Shown: piece after piece, positions 33,296 through 45,774 of the stretch
How the letters are laid out: the number at the start of each line of letters is the position of its first letter
Numbering within the stretch: the stretch's first letter is position 1
Assembly: GCA_036435485.1 (NCBI GenBank)
Contig: CM071595.1
Coordinates: 229,014,080 to 229,078,079, forward strand
From: Saposhnikovia divaricata
Lineage: Eukaryota; Streptophyta; Magnoliopsida; Apiales; Apiaceae
Direction of reading: 5' to 3'
Length of the DNA stretch: 64,000 nt
Program-made: the position numbers and the translations under genes
The notes under the pieces: generated by a model
Told to the model about the DNA's origin: nothing
The model's input: only the letters and a program-made list of their open reading frames with translations
Database searches by the model: none

Positions 33296-36200
33296 TCTAT
33301 ACTATTATATAAAAGCTAAAACATTAAAAATTTGGTTGGTTGGTCGGTCGGTCGGTACGATACCTGTTGATTTAAATATTTACCCTTACTCAGATAAAAT
33401 CCATCCTACTAACTAATCAATTTCCCTTTTCAGGTTAAACATATTATCTTTTCTATTTTTCAATAACTAAATAATTTCCTTTTCAAGTAAAATTCAATAT
33501 CTTTTATATTTTATCTAACTAAAATTTCTCCATTATTAATCAATTTCCTTTTTCAGGTTAAACATATTATTTTTCTATTTTTCAATAACCTGAAAATACA
33601 ATAGCTTTTACATTTTATCTAACTAAAATTTCTCCTTTTTTAAAAACACTACAAACATAACTTTGTTTAATAAAATGACATAATTACATTATAATTAATA
33701 TTAACTAATCAATTACCTTTTTCAGCCAAAACACGTTACCTTTTCTCTTTTTTCTAACTAAAATCTCTCTTTTTCCAATTATATCATGGGGGGTTACCTT
33801 TTTCAGCCAAAACATTATACCTTTTTTCTTTTCTTTTACTAAAATCTCTCTTTTTCCAATTATATCACTGGAGTTTATATTTAATAAAAATAAAATAATA
33901 ATATTGTAATACTAATAATTAACTGATTATCTTTTCAGCTAAAACGTATCATCTTTTCTATTTTTTCTGATTAAATTTCTTTTTTTTTTCTAGAAATATC
34001 ACGGGCAACATTAATTTCTCATTTTCTAAAAAGTAAGAGTAATTTTATTTAATAAAATAACATAATTAAATTTAATTACTATAAACTAATCAATTACCTT
34101 TTTTTACATAAATCATGTCATCTTTTTAATTTTCACGTTAACTTTCTATTTTCACTAACTAAAATATCTATTTTCCAATTATATCACGGGTGGTCTATAT
34201 AATACAAAAAACTAATAATATTATAATCTATACTATTATATAAATTCCGAAACATTAAAAGTTTGGTTAGTCGGTCGGTCGGTCGGTCAGTCGGTCGGTC
34301 GGTACTGTTGATTTTACTTATTTACCCTTACTTAATTACAGATAAGCTAACTAATCAATTTCCTTATTGAGTTTAAACATATTATCTTTTTTATTTTTCA
34401 AGAACTAACTAATTTCCTAAAATATAATATCCTTTTATATTTTATCTAACTAAAATTTCTACTTTATTAATCAATTACCTTTTTCAGGTTAGACATATTA
34501 CCTTTTCTACTAACTAATCAATTTCTAACTAATCAATTAAGGTTAAATATATTATCTTTTCTCTTTTTCAAAAACTAAATAATTTTCTTTTTATGATAAA
34601 ATATAATATCCCTTTATATTTTATCTAACTAAATAATTTCCTAAAATACAATATCCTTTTATATTTTATCTAACTAAAATTTCTCCTTTATTAATTAATT
34701 TCCTTTTTGAGGTTAGACATATTACCTTTTCTACTAACTAATAAATAATTACAGATAAACTAACTAATCAATTTCCTTCTTGAGTTTAAACATATTATCT
34801 TTTCTGTTTTTCAAGAACTAACTAATTTCCTAAAATATAATATCCTTTTATATTTTATCTAACTAAAATTTCTACTTTATTAATCAATTTCCTTTTTCAG
34901 GTTAGACATGTTACCTTTTCTACTAACTAATCAATTTCCTTCTTAAGGTTAAACATATTATCTTTTCTCTTTTTCAAAAACTAAATAATTTCCTTTTTAT
35001 CCATTTATATTTTATCTAACTAACTAATTTCCTAAAATACAATATCCTTTTATATTTTATCTAACTAAAATTTCTCCTTTATTAATCAATTTCCTTTTTC
35101 AGGTTAGACATATTACCTTTTCTACTAACTAATAAATTTCCTTCTTGAGGTTAAACATATTATCTTTTCTATTTTTCAAAAACTAAATAATTTTCTTTTT
35201 ATAATAAAATATAATATCCCTTTATATTTTATCTAACTAAAATTTCTCCTTTATTAATTAATTTCCTTTTTCAAGTTAAACATATTACCTTTTATATTTT
35301 TCAATAACTAAACAATTTTCTTTTTCAAGTAAAATAGAATATCTTTCACATTTTATTTAACTAAAATATCTCTTTTTTTTAAAAAATAGTACGAGCAGTT
35401 TTGTTTAAGAAAATAACGTAATTATATTATAATTATTATTAATTAATCAATTACCTTTTTCACCCAAAACACGTTACCTTTTCTTTTTTCTCTAATTAAC
35501 ATCTCTGTTTTTCCAATTATATCATGAACGGTTACCTTTTTCAACCAAAACACGGTATCTTTTTTCTTTTCTCTTACTAAAATCTCTCTTTTTCTAATTA
35601 TATCACAGATGTTTCTATTTAATAAAATAAAATAATAATATTATAATACTAATAATTAACCGATTACCTTTTCAGCTAAAATGTATCATCTTTTCTATTT
35701 TTTCTAATTAAACTCTCTTTTTTTCTAGAAATATCACGGACAACATTAATTTCTCATTTTCTAAAAACTATGAGCAATTTTATTTAGTAAAATGACATAA
35801 TTAAATTATAATTATATAAGCTAATCAATTACCTTTTTCACATATATCATGTCATTTTTTTAATTTTCACGTTACCTTTCTATTTTCTCTAACTAAAATC
35901 TCTCTTTTTCCAATTATATCAAGGGAGGTTTTATTTAATAAAATAAACTAATAATATTTTAATATTAATAATAAACGATTACCTTTTTCAACTAAAACGT
36001 ATCATCTTTCCTATATTTTTTTTAACTAAAATCCTTCTTTTAATAGATATATATATCACGGACAATATTAATTTTACCTTTTCTAAAAATATTTCGTACA
36101 ATTGTATTTAGTAAATAAGGTAATTAAATTATAATTGCTATAAACTAATCAATTATATTTTTCACCTATAACATGTTTCCTTTTTAATTTTCTCTAACTA

Positions 36201-37040
36201 AATCCTATCTTTTTCTAATCATAGCACATGCATTCTATTTAATAAAAATAATAATTTTATAATTACCAATAATTAATCCATTACCTTTTTCAACTAAAAC
36301 CTATCATCTTTTCTATATTTTCTAACTAAAATCCTTCCATTTCTAGAAATATCACGGATAACATCTGTATAATTATTATCAAATCATCTGATATAATAAT
36401 GTAAGCCTCCAAAATTCATCTTTTAAAAAGTTAATTTAAATAAATGAGAAAATTTATATAATATTAAAATAAAAAAATCCGTGTATCGCACGGGCTTTAA
36501 GCTAGTATTATTAATTAACCGATTACCTTTTTCAGCTAAAACGTATCATCTTTTCTATATTTTCTAACTAAAATCACTCTTTTAATAGAAATATCACGGA
36601 CAATATTAATTTCTCCTTTTTTAAAAATATTACGAGTAATTGTATTTAGTAAAATAACGTAATTAAATTATAATTACTATAAACTAATCAATTACCTTTT
36701 TCACCTTGAACATGTTATCTTTTTAATTTTCTCTAACTAAATTATCTTTTTTTTTCTAATCATATCACGGACATTTTATTTAATAAAATAAAATAATAAT
36801 ATACTAATAATTAACCGATTAACTTTTTCAACTAAAACCAATCATCTTTTCTATATTTTCTAACTAAAATCCATCTTTTTCTAGAAATATCACAGATAAC
36901 ATTTATATAATTATTATCAAATCATCTCATATAAAAATTTAAGTCTCCAGAATTCATATTTTAGAAAAATTAATTTAAATTAATAAAAAAATTCATATAA
37001 TATTAAAAAAAATCCGTGAATCGCACGAATTTTAAGCTAG
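33296..37040 (+). mobile_element. Outer non-autonomous Helitron, interrupted by a relative
   Basis: The 5' end is TCTATACTATTATATAAAAG after an A (33295). The 3' end has a ccgtgaatcgcacg hairpin, then aattttaagCTAG before a T (37041). These are the Helitron hallmarks: TC start, CTAG end, a terminal hairpin and A|T insertion. A (ggtt/ggtc)n tract follows about 40 bases from the 5' end. The interior is made of many diverged repeats such as ctaactaatcaatttccttt and ttatctaactaaaatttctc. Without the inner element it is about 1466 bp. No Rep/helicase frame. Confidence 0.85.
34227..36505 (+). mobile_element. Inner Helitron nested in the outer one
   Basis: A 2279-bp element with 5' TCTATACTATTATATAAATT after an A (34226). 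It has the same ggtcggtc tract, a 3' hairpin ccgtgtatcgcacgg, then gctttaagCTAG before a T (36506). The rejoined host reads ttataa-tattattaattaaccg. A near-identical stretch occurs inside this element near 35640, so both belong to one family. Confidence 0.85.
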
Positions 37041-37483
37041 TAAGAATATAATTGCAGAAGGCCAGAACTACAAATTTTTTCCAGAACCAATATAGAAGGT
37101 ATGTTTGGCAATTTCGGTTTTTTAAATCATTAATGGTCCATGTGTCCGATTTAATAAATTTTAAATCTTAAAATTTTGATGTTCGAATGGAAGGTTTTTA
37201 AACTTATTTTACCAATTTATAATTGACAAAAACCAGCGACTTCGATTAAAAGTAATCCACGATTGAGTTTGAGACTCCCTGTTTTCATGTCTTCTTTGGG
37301 TTTAATATATCTACATTTATTTAAGTCATTAGTATTATAATTAATTTAGTGTAAAGATCTGAGCAATCTTTTTGATGTTGAGAGATATGGGTCGTTGAAT
37401 TTACATGTTAAAATGTAGTTATGACTACTCAATTTTATTTCTGATTGTGTTTATTGGGTTTTGCTCACCAAGTGCTTGACGAA
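37041..37483 (+). promoter_or_regulatory. Presumed upstream region and leader of the RING-variant gene
   Basis: AT-rich, with several TATA-like stretches, none of which I can single out. The frame of the gene is open upstream to 37445, but the first ATG is at 37484. Confidence 0.4.
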
Positions 37484-39480
37484 ATGAGTGAGAGAGTTAT
37501 GGATGAAGTATTAAGTCAGAAGAAAAGAGTTGTTAGTGAAAATGTTGATTTAAGTTCAGCTCCTGGTTTAGTTAATCAGGAAATGGTACAGAATTCAAGC
37601 GGTTCGGATAATCGGGTTGCTTTGGAAGTGGGAATTGTGAGTGAGAAGGAAGGAGTTGTTAGTGAAAATGTGGATTTGGGTTTGGCTCATGGTTCAATTA
37701 ATCGAGAAATGGTTGAGGATTTAGGGGGTTTGGATAATCGGGTTGCGTCGGAAATCGAATTTGTGAGTCAGAAGGAAGGAGTTATTGGTGAAAATGTGGA
37801 TTTGAGTTCAGGTCATGGTTCAGTTAATCAAGAAATGGTAGATGATTCGAGGGGTTTGGGTAATCGGGTTGCGTTGGAGATGGAAATTATGATCAAACCA
37901 GTTAAGGATGGGGTGAGTGAGAATGGTGACATGGTGAGTAAGGTATTAGAGGATGAGGTGAAGGTAAAAGGTTTAGAGGATGATAAGCATTCGTCGTGTG
38001 TGATTGATGTAAGGGCAGGCGAAAGTTCGGAGTTGGAATGGGTTTGTAGGATATGTCATTTGACATCTGATCAATCATTAGAGACTACTAATAGTACTAG
38101 TTGTAATGAAAAGGAATTGATTCAGCTTGGATGTGGTTGTAAAGATGAGCTTGGGGTTGCGCACTCGTATTGTGCAGAGGCGTGGTTCAAGCTGAAAGGA
38201 AATAGGTACTGAAAAAGTGATATGTGTTGCTACTCTTATGATAACAACTATTATACGTATTACTTCTCTTATGGTAACCACTATTATACGTGTTACTTCT
38301 CTTATGATACCTACTATTTGATGTTTCTATGCTTGTGTTTTATAAGTTAATTGTGCTGTCCCATTCCCCTGTTAGCTGTAGAAAACGTTCGAAAAAACCT
38401 GCTACGGAACTACCGAGCAGGGGCAAAAATACGATAAGTAGATACATAATTTCGAGTGTGATCAGACAACTGTTTTGGAGTTCACTGTATTCTTATATGT
38501 TCAGACTTTTTGCTAGGGTCTTTAGGTATTCAAATTGAAATATGCTATGTATGCACTTGCACTTAATTTGCAGATATTTGCTAAATACAGTGTTCATAAG
38601 GATACAAATTTAGTTTGTTGTATGCTAATATTTCTGCACTTCGTTATTGTAGCTACTTGTTTAGTAGGGTATTGGATCTAATATGCCACTTGTGGACCTT
38701 GTTAATATGATTTCTAATCAAAATAAAGAATTATTGTTTTCTGTAAACTAAATTCAGTTCTAGTCTAAATGTTAGTTCATGCCTACTTTTCGTTGCAAAT
38801 TAAACTGAAAATTTGAAATAGAAGAGCTAGTTTAATATACGTGGAAGGTGTTAAAACTCGATTGGTATTTGGTTTTTCTGCCTAGTTTTTTTTGCAGTTG
38901 TTGCAATTTCGAGCATTAAAACATAAGAAAAACTTCATTTGAAAGATTTGACATTGCTGTTAGGCCCTAAGCTCATTTATATTTCAATGTACAGTATTTT
39001 TCCATTGAAAAATCAAGTAATTTTTTTCCCTTCGACTATTTCTCCTTTTTTATCATTGACCAACGGCAATCTGTAAGAAAAGTGGAAGGTAAAGTTTCAA
39101 GAACACAATTCTAATTATAATTGTTATGGCGGATTATCACAGAAATATCACAAGTTCGCAACTTTAAGCTTTCTGTTCTGAATGTATATTTTCTTGTAAC
39201 CAGGGAACAGTTAAGGCATATGTTGTGAATAATGACAAGCAGTATCCTTTCACGCAGGTTGTGCGAAATCTGTGGTGAAACTGCAAAAAATATCACAGGT
39301 ATTGCAGATAACAGATTTATGGAGGAGTGGAACATCAGAATGTTGAACGGTTATGGTATTCAGTCATCTGAAGGGAGTAGAGGGTGTTGGAGTGGACAAA
39401 CGTTTTGTAACTTCTTATTGGCATGCCTGGTAATCGCCTTTGTTCTACCTTGGTTTTTCCGCATAAATATGTTTTACTGA
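37484..39480 (+). CDS. RING-variant (MARCH-type) membrane E3 ubiquitin ligase
   Basis: Two exons, 37484-38205 and 39258-39480, join across a GT-AG intron (ag|gtact ... cacgcag|g) to give 314 residues in frame. Residues 16-140 hold three 42-residue tandem repeats. A RINGv C4HC3 domain spans 188-246: C188, C191, C217, C219, H227, C230, C243, C246. The split codon at the junction lies just before the last cysteine pair, so the domain is complete only after splicing, which supports the model. A hydrophobic segment near 291-308 (FLLACLVIAFVLPWFF) probably anchors the protein in a membrane close to the C-terminus. RINGv proteins transfer ubiquitin to membrane substrates; the substrate is unknown. 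ATG 37484 is the first in frame; an upstream 5' exon cannot be excluded. Confidence 0.85.
37529..37906 (+). repeat. 126-bp tandem repeat in the first exon
   Basis: Three in-frame units start at 37529, 37655 and 37781, each encoding 42 residues that open V(V/I)(S/G)ENVDL and contain NxEMV...NRVA. The third unit decays at its end. Confidence 0.9.
38206..39257 (+). other. Intron of the RING-variant gene
   Basis: 1052 bp, GT...AG, AT-rich. It contains atacgtrttact repeats near 38250-38300. No further exon is needed to complete the frame. Confidence 0.8.
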
Positions 39481-39716
39481 AGAGGTCAACTCTATGTTGT
39501 CATTCTGTCATGGCTCATGCCTTTTCTTGTATTTACTTCATTGTTGATTATGGAAAGGTTAGAGGTTCAATTATTTCGATATACAAGACTGTCATACAAA
39601 ATACTTAGTTTGAAGGGTCCGTTTGGCCAAGTTTCCTTTTTCTTCATAATTACAAAGTCTGAATACATACCCTACAGTACTTCTAGCAATTAACTTTGTG
39701 TATGTTAATACATAAG

Positions 39717-40091
39717 GGGGTCCGGTCTGGTGCAAACGTATGCACCAGACTGTTTATGGAACATACGGTTCCAACGGCTCTGATTTAAAAAAAAAATTCA
39801 CCGTACCGCAACAAGTTTCCGCGGTACGGAGAAATTACAAAAATATCCCTACTGTTCACGTACCGCAGAAACTTTCTGCGGTACGGTGAACAGTAGATTT
39901 TTGATGTGAAAACAGGGGGCATTTTGGTAATTGCCCCGTACCGCGGAAACTTGTTGCGGTACGATGAATTTTTTTTTTTGAATCAGAGTCGTTGGATCAA
40001 CGATCCAACGGCTCTGGAACCGTATGTTCCATAAACAGTCTGGTGCATACGTTTGCACCAGACCGTTTGCTTATGCACCAGACCGTTTGCC
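39717..40091. mobile_element. Fold-back Mutator-like MITE
   Basis: A 375-bp element flanked by a perfect 9-bp duplication atacataag (39708-39716 and 40092-40100), the size typical of Mutator-like elements. Nearly the whole element is an inverted repeat: ggtctggtgcaaacgtatgc at the left pairs with gcatacgtttgcaccagacc at the right, and pairing continues inward past ggaaccgtatgttcc. The right end has an extra 19-bp tandem copy of gcaccagaccgtttgc. The centre holds further hairpins, for example ccgtaccgcagaaac / gtttctgcggtacgg-type arms around 39860-39890. No coding frame. Confidence 0.9.
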
Positions 40092-40100
40092 ATACATAAG

Positions 40101-41360
40101 TATTGTAAAGCTCATGCAATGTACAAGCCTGTATATTATAAACTAATAATTGTTATGAAAATTCATACATTTGAATCCTATTTAAATCCGTTAGGCTTAG
40201 AAGACCATGTTCTATACTAAATAGTTGATTATTTAGTGTAGTGGTCAATACTCCATATTATTTCAACTCATTAGTCTCCGAGTAACGGTTCATGGTTTTA
40301 TCCTAAACTTATTTTGGACGACAAATGATGTACAGTTCGGCTTTAATGAATAATGAATATTATAGGTAGCACGGTTTTGTGATAACTGTCCGGTAATGTT
40401 AATTTTTTCCTCTCCAGAATTCTTTGTCAATCGTTATGGCATTGACTTGACTTCTAAAAGAAAACAAGGCATGCTAAATAGCATCTGTTTTTCCATATAA
40501 ATTTGTTTGTTTTTGGTTTTTTCATTTCAAGAACCAAGAATTTTCTCTTGGCGCCGGTGCAACTAGAAATGTACTTGAAAAAGTTTAGAGCAAGATCTTT
40601 AACTCCCTTACCTATATTTGAAACATATCAACTGTTTAAGAAGTAAAATAAAATTGAAATGCAGATTTTAGAAAACAATATAAAGGATGAGAGTCCGCTC
40701 GACTGTTGATTATAGGCACGAAGGTCCATTTGAAATTTCATGATCTCTGTTTTTGCTAATTATCTTTAATGATGTTAAAATAAGTAAAAAAATGGCTCAC
40801 CAAATTAATTTAAATTATGTCTGCACCGAAATAATTAACACTAGGGTGCTCAGAAAAAACTTAATTACAAAAAACAACGGAGAGAAGAATAGGAGTGATT
40901 ATAAGCACCATTTTTTAAGAAATACGGATGAACTTTATATTAAATCATAAATTATTGTGTCTTTTCAAAAATGATATTTTCATTTTGGGGTAATAACTTT
41001 CCCTATAAAATTAGTTGCTGCGAATGAAGGGAACATTACTGGTTCATTAGTTTAAACTGATTTATAAAATTAGAATTGTATATAAATAAAAATTGGTCTG
41101 CTGTAGGAACCAAATATACAACTTCCTGACATGGTTTAATGGTTGGAACTCCACAAAATGCAAAACCTCAAGATTGCCAAGAATAAAGCTCTAATGTCTA
41201 TTTGCCTAGTTAAACTCACGAACATGGATCCAATAAGTCAGCGAATACATGGCACCGTGAGGGTAGAGGAAAAGCAAGTGCAACATAATTAAATTAAACA
41301 ATCCAAGCAAGAAGATGGAAAGCGTTAGTCTCTAAAAACAAACACTGTTGATACTCCGCA
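40101..41360. other. Intergenic region between the two genes
   Basis: AT-rich, with no supported gene or repeat. The last part before 41361 should be the 3' untranslated region of the Rho-N gene. Confidence 0.5.
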
Positions 41361-43729
41361 TTACATCCTTAATAATACTAGAAGCTCACTTTTCTTCAGC
41401 TTCGAGTATCCTTTGAGCCCTCTAGATTTTGCAAGTTCCTTTAATGCAGGAAGCTTCATTTTCTCAACTTCCTCCAACTCTAATGCATTTTCACTACCTG
41501 CATCATCAGGTGATGCTTTGTTATCTTCAGTGTTTGGTCTTGAGCTTGGAATTGGAGACCTTTTCACAAAATTAGATGGTGGTCGAGTTGACTTTAGGTC
41601 TGGCACAGAAGGAAATTCTGTTTTCTCGTCATTTTTCCATTGACCACGTCTAATTGACAAAACCTTCTCACCTCTTTCGTTCAAAGTATTTTCTAGTGTA
41701 GTCATTAAACAACGAGAATAATGTAATTAGCTACAACTGTCCATAATAAAATTACATATCAGACATTGCAGTGTGAAGACCAACAATTAAAAAGAAACAA
41801 ATGCATACAAAACGCTACTACTAACAGCTGATACAGTTTGATTAAAAATATTATACCTGTGATATTGTCACTAAAATGTTGCTAAAAAACAACAGAGTAA
41901 ATAAACTAAATGTAAAGGCTAATGTCAGCTGTTTACAGGTTAGTGCACATCATTCTTGCTACCACTGTGCAACTAACAGTCAGCTGCTCGGAAAATGTAA
42001 GATGCTGCTCCTGAAGTGTATGACAGAGTATCAACCTAACCCCCCTCCCTCTCCCTAAAGTATACATTTCCTTGCCAAGATACAATTTTCATTGAAGCTG
42101 CAACCCAACTAAAATAACCAGGCTTTCGCATAATGACAATATGTATAAAACTACTACTCAACCATGAACCACATAAAACTATCATTTTAGGAAGTAAAAT
42201 TCTAAGGTTATTTTGGTTGTAGGCAAAAGAGAAATTGTCAGAATTCTGTCATTTATTTATCTTATATTTAACTACTTACGACATGCTACACTAGAGGTAA
42301 CGATATTTAAATGAATTCAGAAATAGTCATATTTGTATTGAGTACTAATTTTCATGATCTAATATAGTCTAATTCATGCATCTAGTATGATATGTATACC
42401 ACTACTAACCTTTCATTTGCTTTCTCGATTGACTTAAAACATCCAAAACTGATTCTGCAGAAGGTTTTTCCTCAGAGGACTTGGAATTTTGTTTCCTAGT
42501 CATGGACTCTTCCTTGGAGATAGAAGACTGTATTCGTCTAAAGAGAGATATTATTTCATCCTGATTTGCCGAGTTGGAATCAGATGATTGAGTTATCTTC
42601 TCATCATCTCTTTTCCGAAATCTTCCCGATGCAGCAATTGTTAGGGAATCATGTCCACTCTTAGTTCCATTAAATCTTCTGAAGCTCAGGTTACTTGTGT
42701 GACAGTGGGATCTCTGAGATGCCAAAGTTGAAGACCCACTTGCAATCTCTGCCAAATTGAACAAGCTGCATCAAAAAATGATCACTCAGTTCTAATTCAT
42801 GCCTATTTACATTGTACGAAAACCCCTTTCCAAATACTTGAGTTTTAAACATATATAATATCGGCAATGATAAACTTATTACATACTTGTTAGGGAATAG
42901 AATTCTGCTAACTGCCTAACTCCAATAACTAATTCCATCATTTATAAATGTGTTTGCATTATAAACAAATTTCAGAATTTTGGAACTAGTATAATCACTT
43001 CGACTAAAAGAACAGCCTACAAGAAAGTTCAATCTATGGCTTTTCTTTTTTTTAATTCCAGCAACCTCTTTCATTTCATCCAAGATCTCGATGCGCCAAG
43101 TACAACACTTCATATACACTACAGCCTAGTGATTATATAAGTAGAATGCATGTATATATAACTTCATATCAATTCTGGAACTTTTTTTTGTTTGAATTGA
43201 TTCTGGAACATACTTACACACATATTAAAGCCCTTTACACACCAACTACTATAAACTTATCCAAACATTTTACGAGCATCGTTTACAATACTAGAAATCA
43301 TCTACCAGTTTAACACAAATCAACAAAAAAGTTTATCCACTTGCTAATTTTCCGAAATGAGTCCCTTTCTTTTACATTTCAAACTAAATATCGACACGCC
43401 AAGTATGCCACTTATTCGGATTAGTAATACCGTATACTTAATTACATACGCCACTAGCGAAACTCAAAATCAACTACAGAAGGAGCACCAGAACACAGTG
43501 TCTGAGCTAAAGCACATCAAACATGTTTTAGAATAATATACTTACATTGCCTGTAACTGCATATTGAGCTTATACACTCCAAACATCACAATTAATAGTA
43601 AATTATGCAAAAAAAACAACACAAATTAAAATCTAAGACATGAATTACAATGAAAATGTAATAAGTTATACCTTTACGAGAAAGAAAGGACTTGAAGATG
43701 CTGCTTGTACAGAAAACCATGGAATCCAT
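41361..43729 (-). CDS. Plastid-type Rho-N (SAP-like) domain protein
   Basis: Three exons on the minus strand, 43729-43672, 42748-42410 and 41692-41361, joined by GT-AG introns (aaag|gtataa, ggcag|ag, aaag|gttagt, actag|aa), give 729 bases or 242 residues in one frame. Residues 1-60 are rich in Ser, Thr and Arg with few acids, as in a plastid transit peptide. A middle conserved stretch reads NQDEIISLFRRIQSSIS and SAESVLDVLSQS. The last 32 residues (MKLPALKELAKSRGLKGYSK...) are a Rho-N / SAP-like nucleic-acid-binding fold ending almost at the stop. Relatives such as RHON1 and BP-73 bind RNA or DNA and act in chloroplast transcript processing. This is short for the family; alternative exons are possible. 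Acceptors were chosen because they keep the frame. Confidence 0.8.
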
Positions 43730-44816
43730 GTACCCTTTAGTCACTGCTTATTTTAGGTTTACAAGAATTGAGTACAGATTTGATTCCTTACATTTGAGGG
43801 CCTGTTTGGTTCAAGTGCTTATAATATCTTGTAGACTTTTTTAGTAGATGTATTCCTTTAATTAATTTTTTTTGACAAAATTTACTTATACATAAATTAA
43901 TTGTTCAGAAATATAATGTTCAAGAAATAGAATTTATTTCATTCAAAAAAATATTATCTAATCGAAAGAATATAGAAAGATTTTACTTATATACATAGAA
44001 AATAATTTATGAATTTTTAATAAACATGTTTAATAAACCGACATATATAGTTTATGTTTTATACGTTGTCCTTGTCCATATAGAAATTAACGTATGTTAT
44101 CCTAAAAAAGTTTTTAAAAAATCTCTTTCATTTGTGTATATTCATTCCCAGAAACATGTTAAACAATCAAAAAAAACTTATTTGTTGGGCCTAAACCGAA
44201 GGAATAAAGAGCCCAACCCACAAGGCTCATTCATGAAAGCCCTTCTAACTGAAGACGCCTGTAAATAGCAAAGAGAGCCTCCTGAATGGTTATTGGAAAA
44301 TAGAATAGAGAAAGAATAGAAAAAGGCCTGTTACTTGTAAAACCAACAATATTTTAACAAAATTTTGTTCAATCATAATTTATGATGATCAAAATTTTCC
44401 AGCTTTCAAATACAATTTGATCACAATCAAAACTAAATAACATAATCACTGTCACACATTTAAAAGAAATACATCCAAAAATTTACAAATTCACGATCTA
44501 CGGCTCAACCATGTCGTGCAGAAGAGATTGTACAAATAACACTCAAATAATGCAATGACAAAATTTAAACTCTGCTCTTCCCCACAAGTTCAACGAAAAC
44601 TATGCTTCATCCAAAAAAATCTCAACCTTTCAAATAGTTAAATACCTCAAGTCAATTTTAACAAGTTATGCAATCTTATAAAGGCAGCTTGAAAACTTCT
44701 TAGTAAAAAGTTCAAGTAAATAAGGTATGAAAATATAATTACTACTATCAGATCAGACCTCAACTAAAAGAAGTGCAAGAGGTTAGAAAATCTTGATAAA
44801 GCTCATATGAAACATA
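43730..44816. other. Upstream region of the Rho-N gene
   Basis: AT-rich. A gggcctgtttggttcaagtg block near 43798 resembles the end of hAT-type MITEs, but no partner end was found. No supported gene. Confidence 0.4.
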
Positions 44817-44895
44817 TGTTAAATATACATGAGTATAAGATTCTTGAAAGGGTCTTCTCCAACACCTTAAGTTTTGGGTGAAACGGTTTCTAACA

Positions 44896-44907
44896 TGGTA
44901 TCAGAGC
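44896..44907 (+). other. Primer-binding site of the TRIM
   Basis: tggtatcagagc is a perfect complement of the plant initiator tRNA-Met 3' end and begins at the first base after the LTR. Confidence 0.95.
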
Positions 44908-45053
44908 TCTGGTGTTTGTGGAGGTCTCGAGTTCGAACCCCACCGCCCCCAATATTCTCAATTTAATTTGGCATTAAAGAATTGCTCCAAAAATGGGCTC
45001 CTAATGACCACTCTTACCCCGTAGTGGGCTTGCGAGTGAGGGGGAATGTTAAA

Positions 45054-45774
45054 TCTATACTATACTATTATAAGCGAAACAAGGTATAATTGGTTGGTTG
45101 GTTGGTTGGTCGGTTAACACCTTCCAAAAATTTTGCTAACACCTTCCAAAAATGAAATAATAAATTAAAATACATATAAAATATAAAATGTAATTTTACA
45201 AAAGATAAACCACATATTTAACTTAATCACTCCAATTAATATTCACTTACATACTCTTTTGGTTATATTTGAGTTAAAATTCTTCATCTACACCCAACTT
45301 TTTTAGACTCTTTAATTACTTGAAAACCAAATATTTTCAAAATCAATTTTAATATCACATATTTATTAACAAATTTACAACAAATTATAAATCAACAAAG
45401 TGAAAACAAACTAAAACTATATAATAAACAATAAAAATTTCACACAATTACAAACTAATATTAAATTCTATTTTAAACAAATACGGAGTATTACATTATG
45501 CATTATTATAGAATCATAATTTGAATATGATAATATCAACAAAAATTTGAATGTAAGTATATACGATACTTCCATTCATATTTATATTATTATGATAAAA
45601 TATAGTCATAATTTGAATAATATATCATATAATGAAACGATTATTATTTAATAATATATATTACGTCAATATTATAATAAGTAATATATATATATAAGAT
45701 AAATAATTATTAAAATATAAATAAAAAATTATTTAATTTTAAGAAAGCCGTGCATCGCACGGGTTATAGGCTAG
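45054..45774 (+). mobile_element. Non-autonomous Helitron in the 3' LTR of the TRIM
   Basis: A 721-bp element with 5' TCTATACTATACTATTATAA after an A (45053), a ggttggttggtt tract near the 5' end, a 3' hairpin ccgtgcatcgcacgg, then gttataggCTAG before a T (45775). The interrupted LTR is restored exactly when it is removed. Its ends match the Helitrons at 33.3-37.0 kb. Confidence 0.93.

Noticed and set aside
40540..40560. Another ggcgcc unit (cttggcgccggtgcaac)
   Set aside because: Only a six-base match, without the 15-bp unit or a 32-bp partner.
43798..43830. hAT MITE with a gggcctgtttggtt end
   Set aside because: No matching end or 8-bp duplication found downstream.
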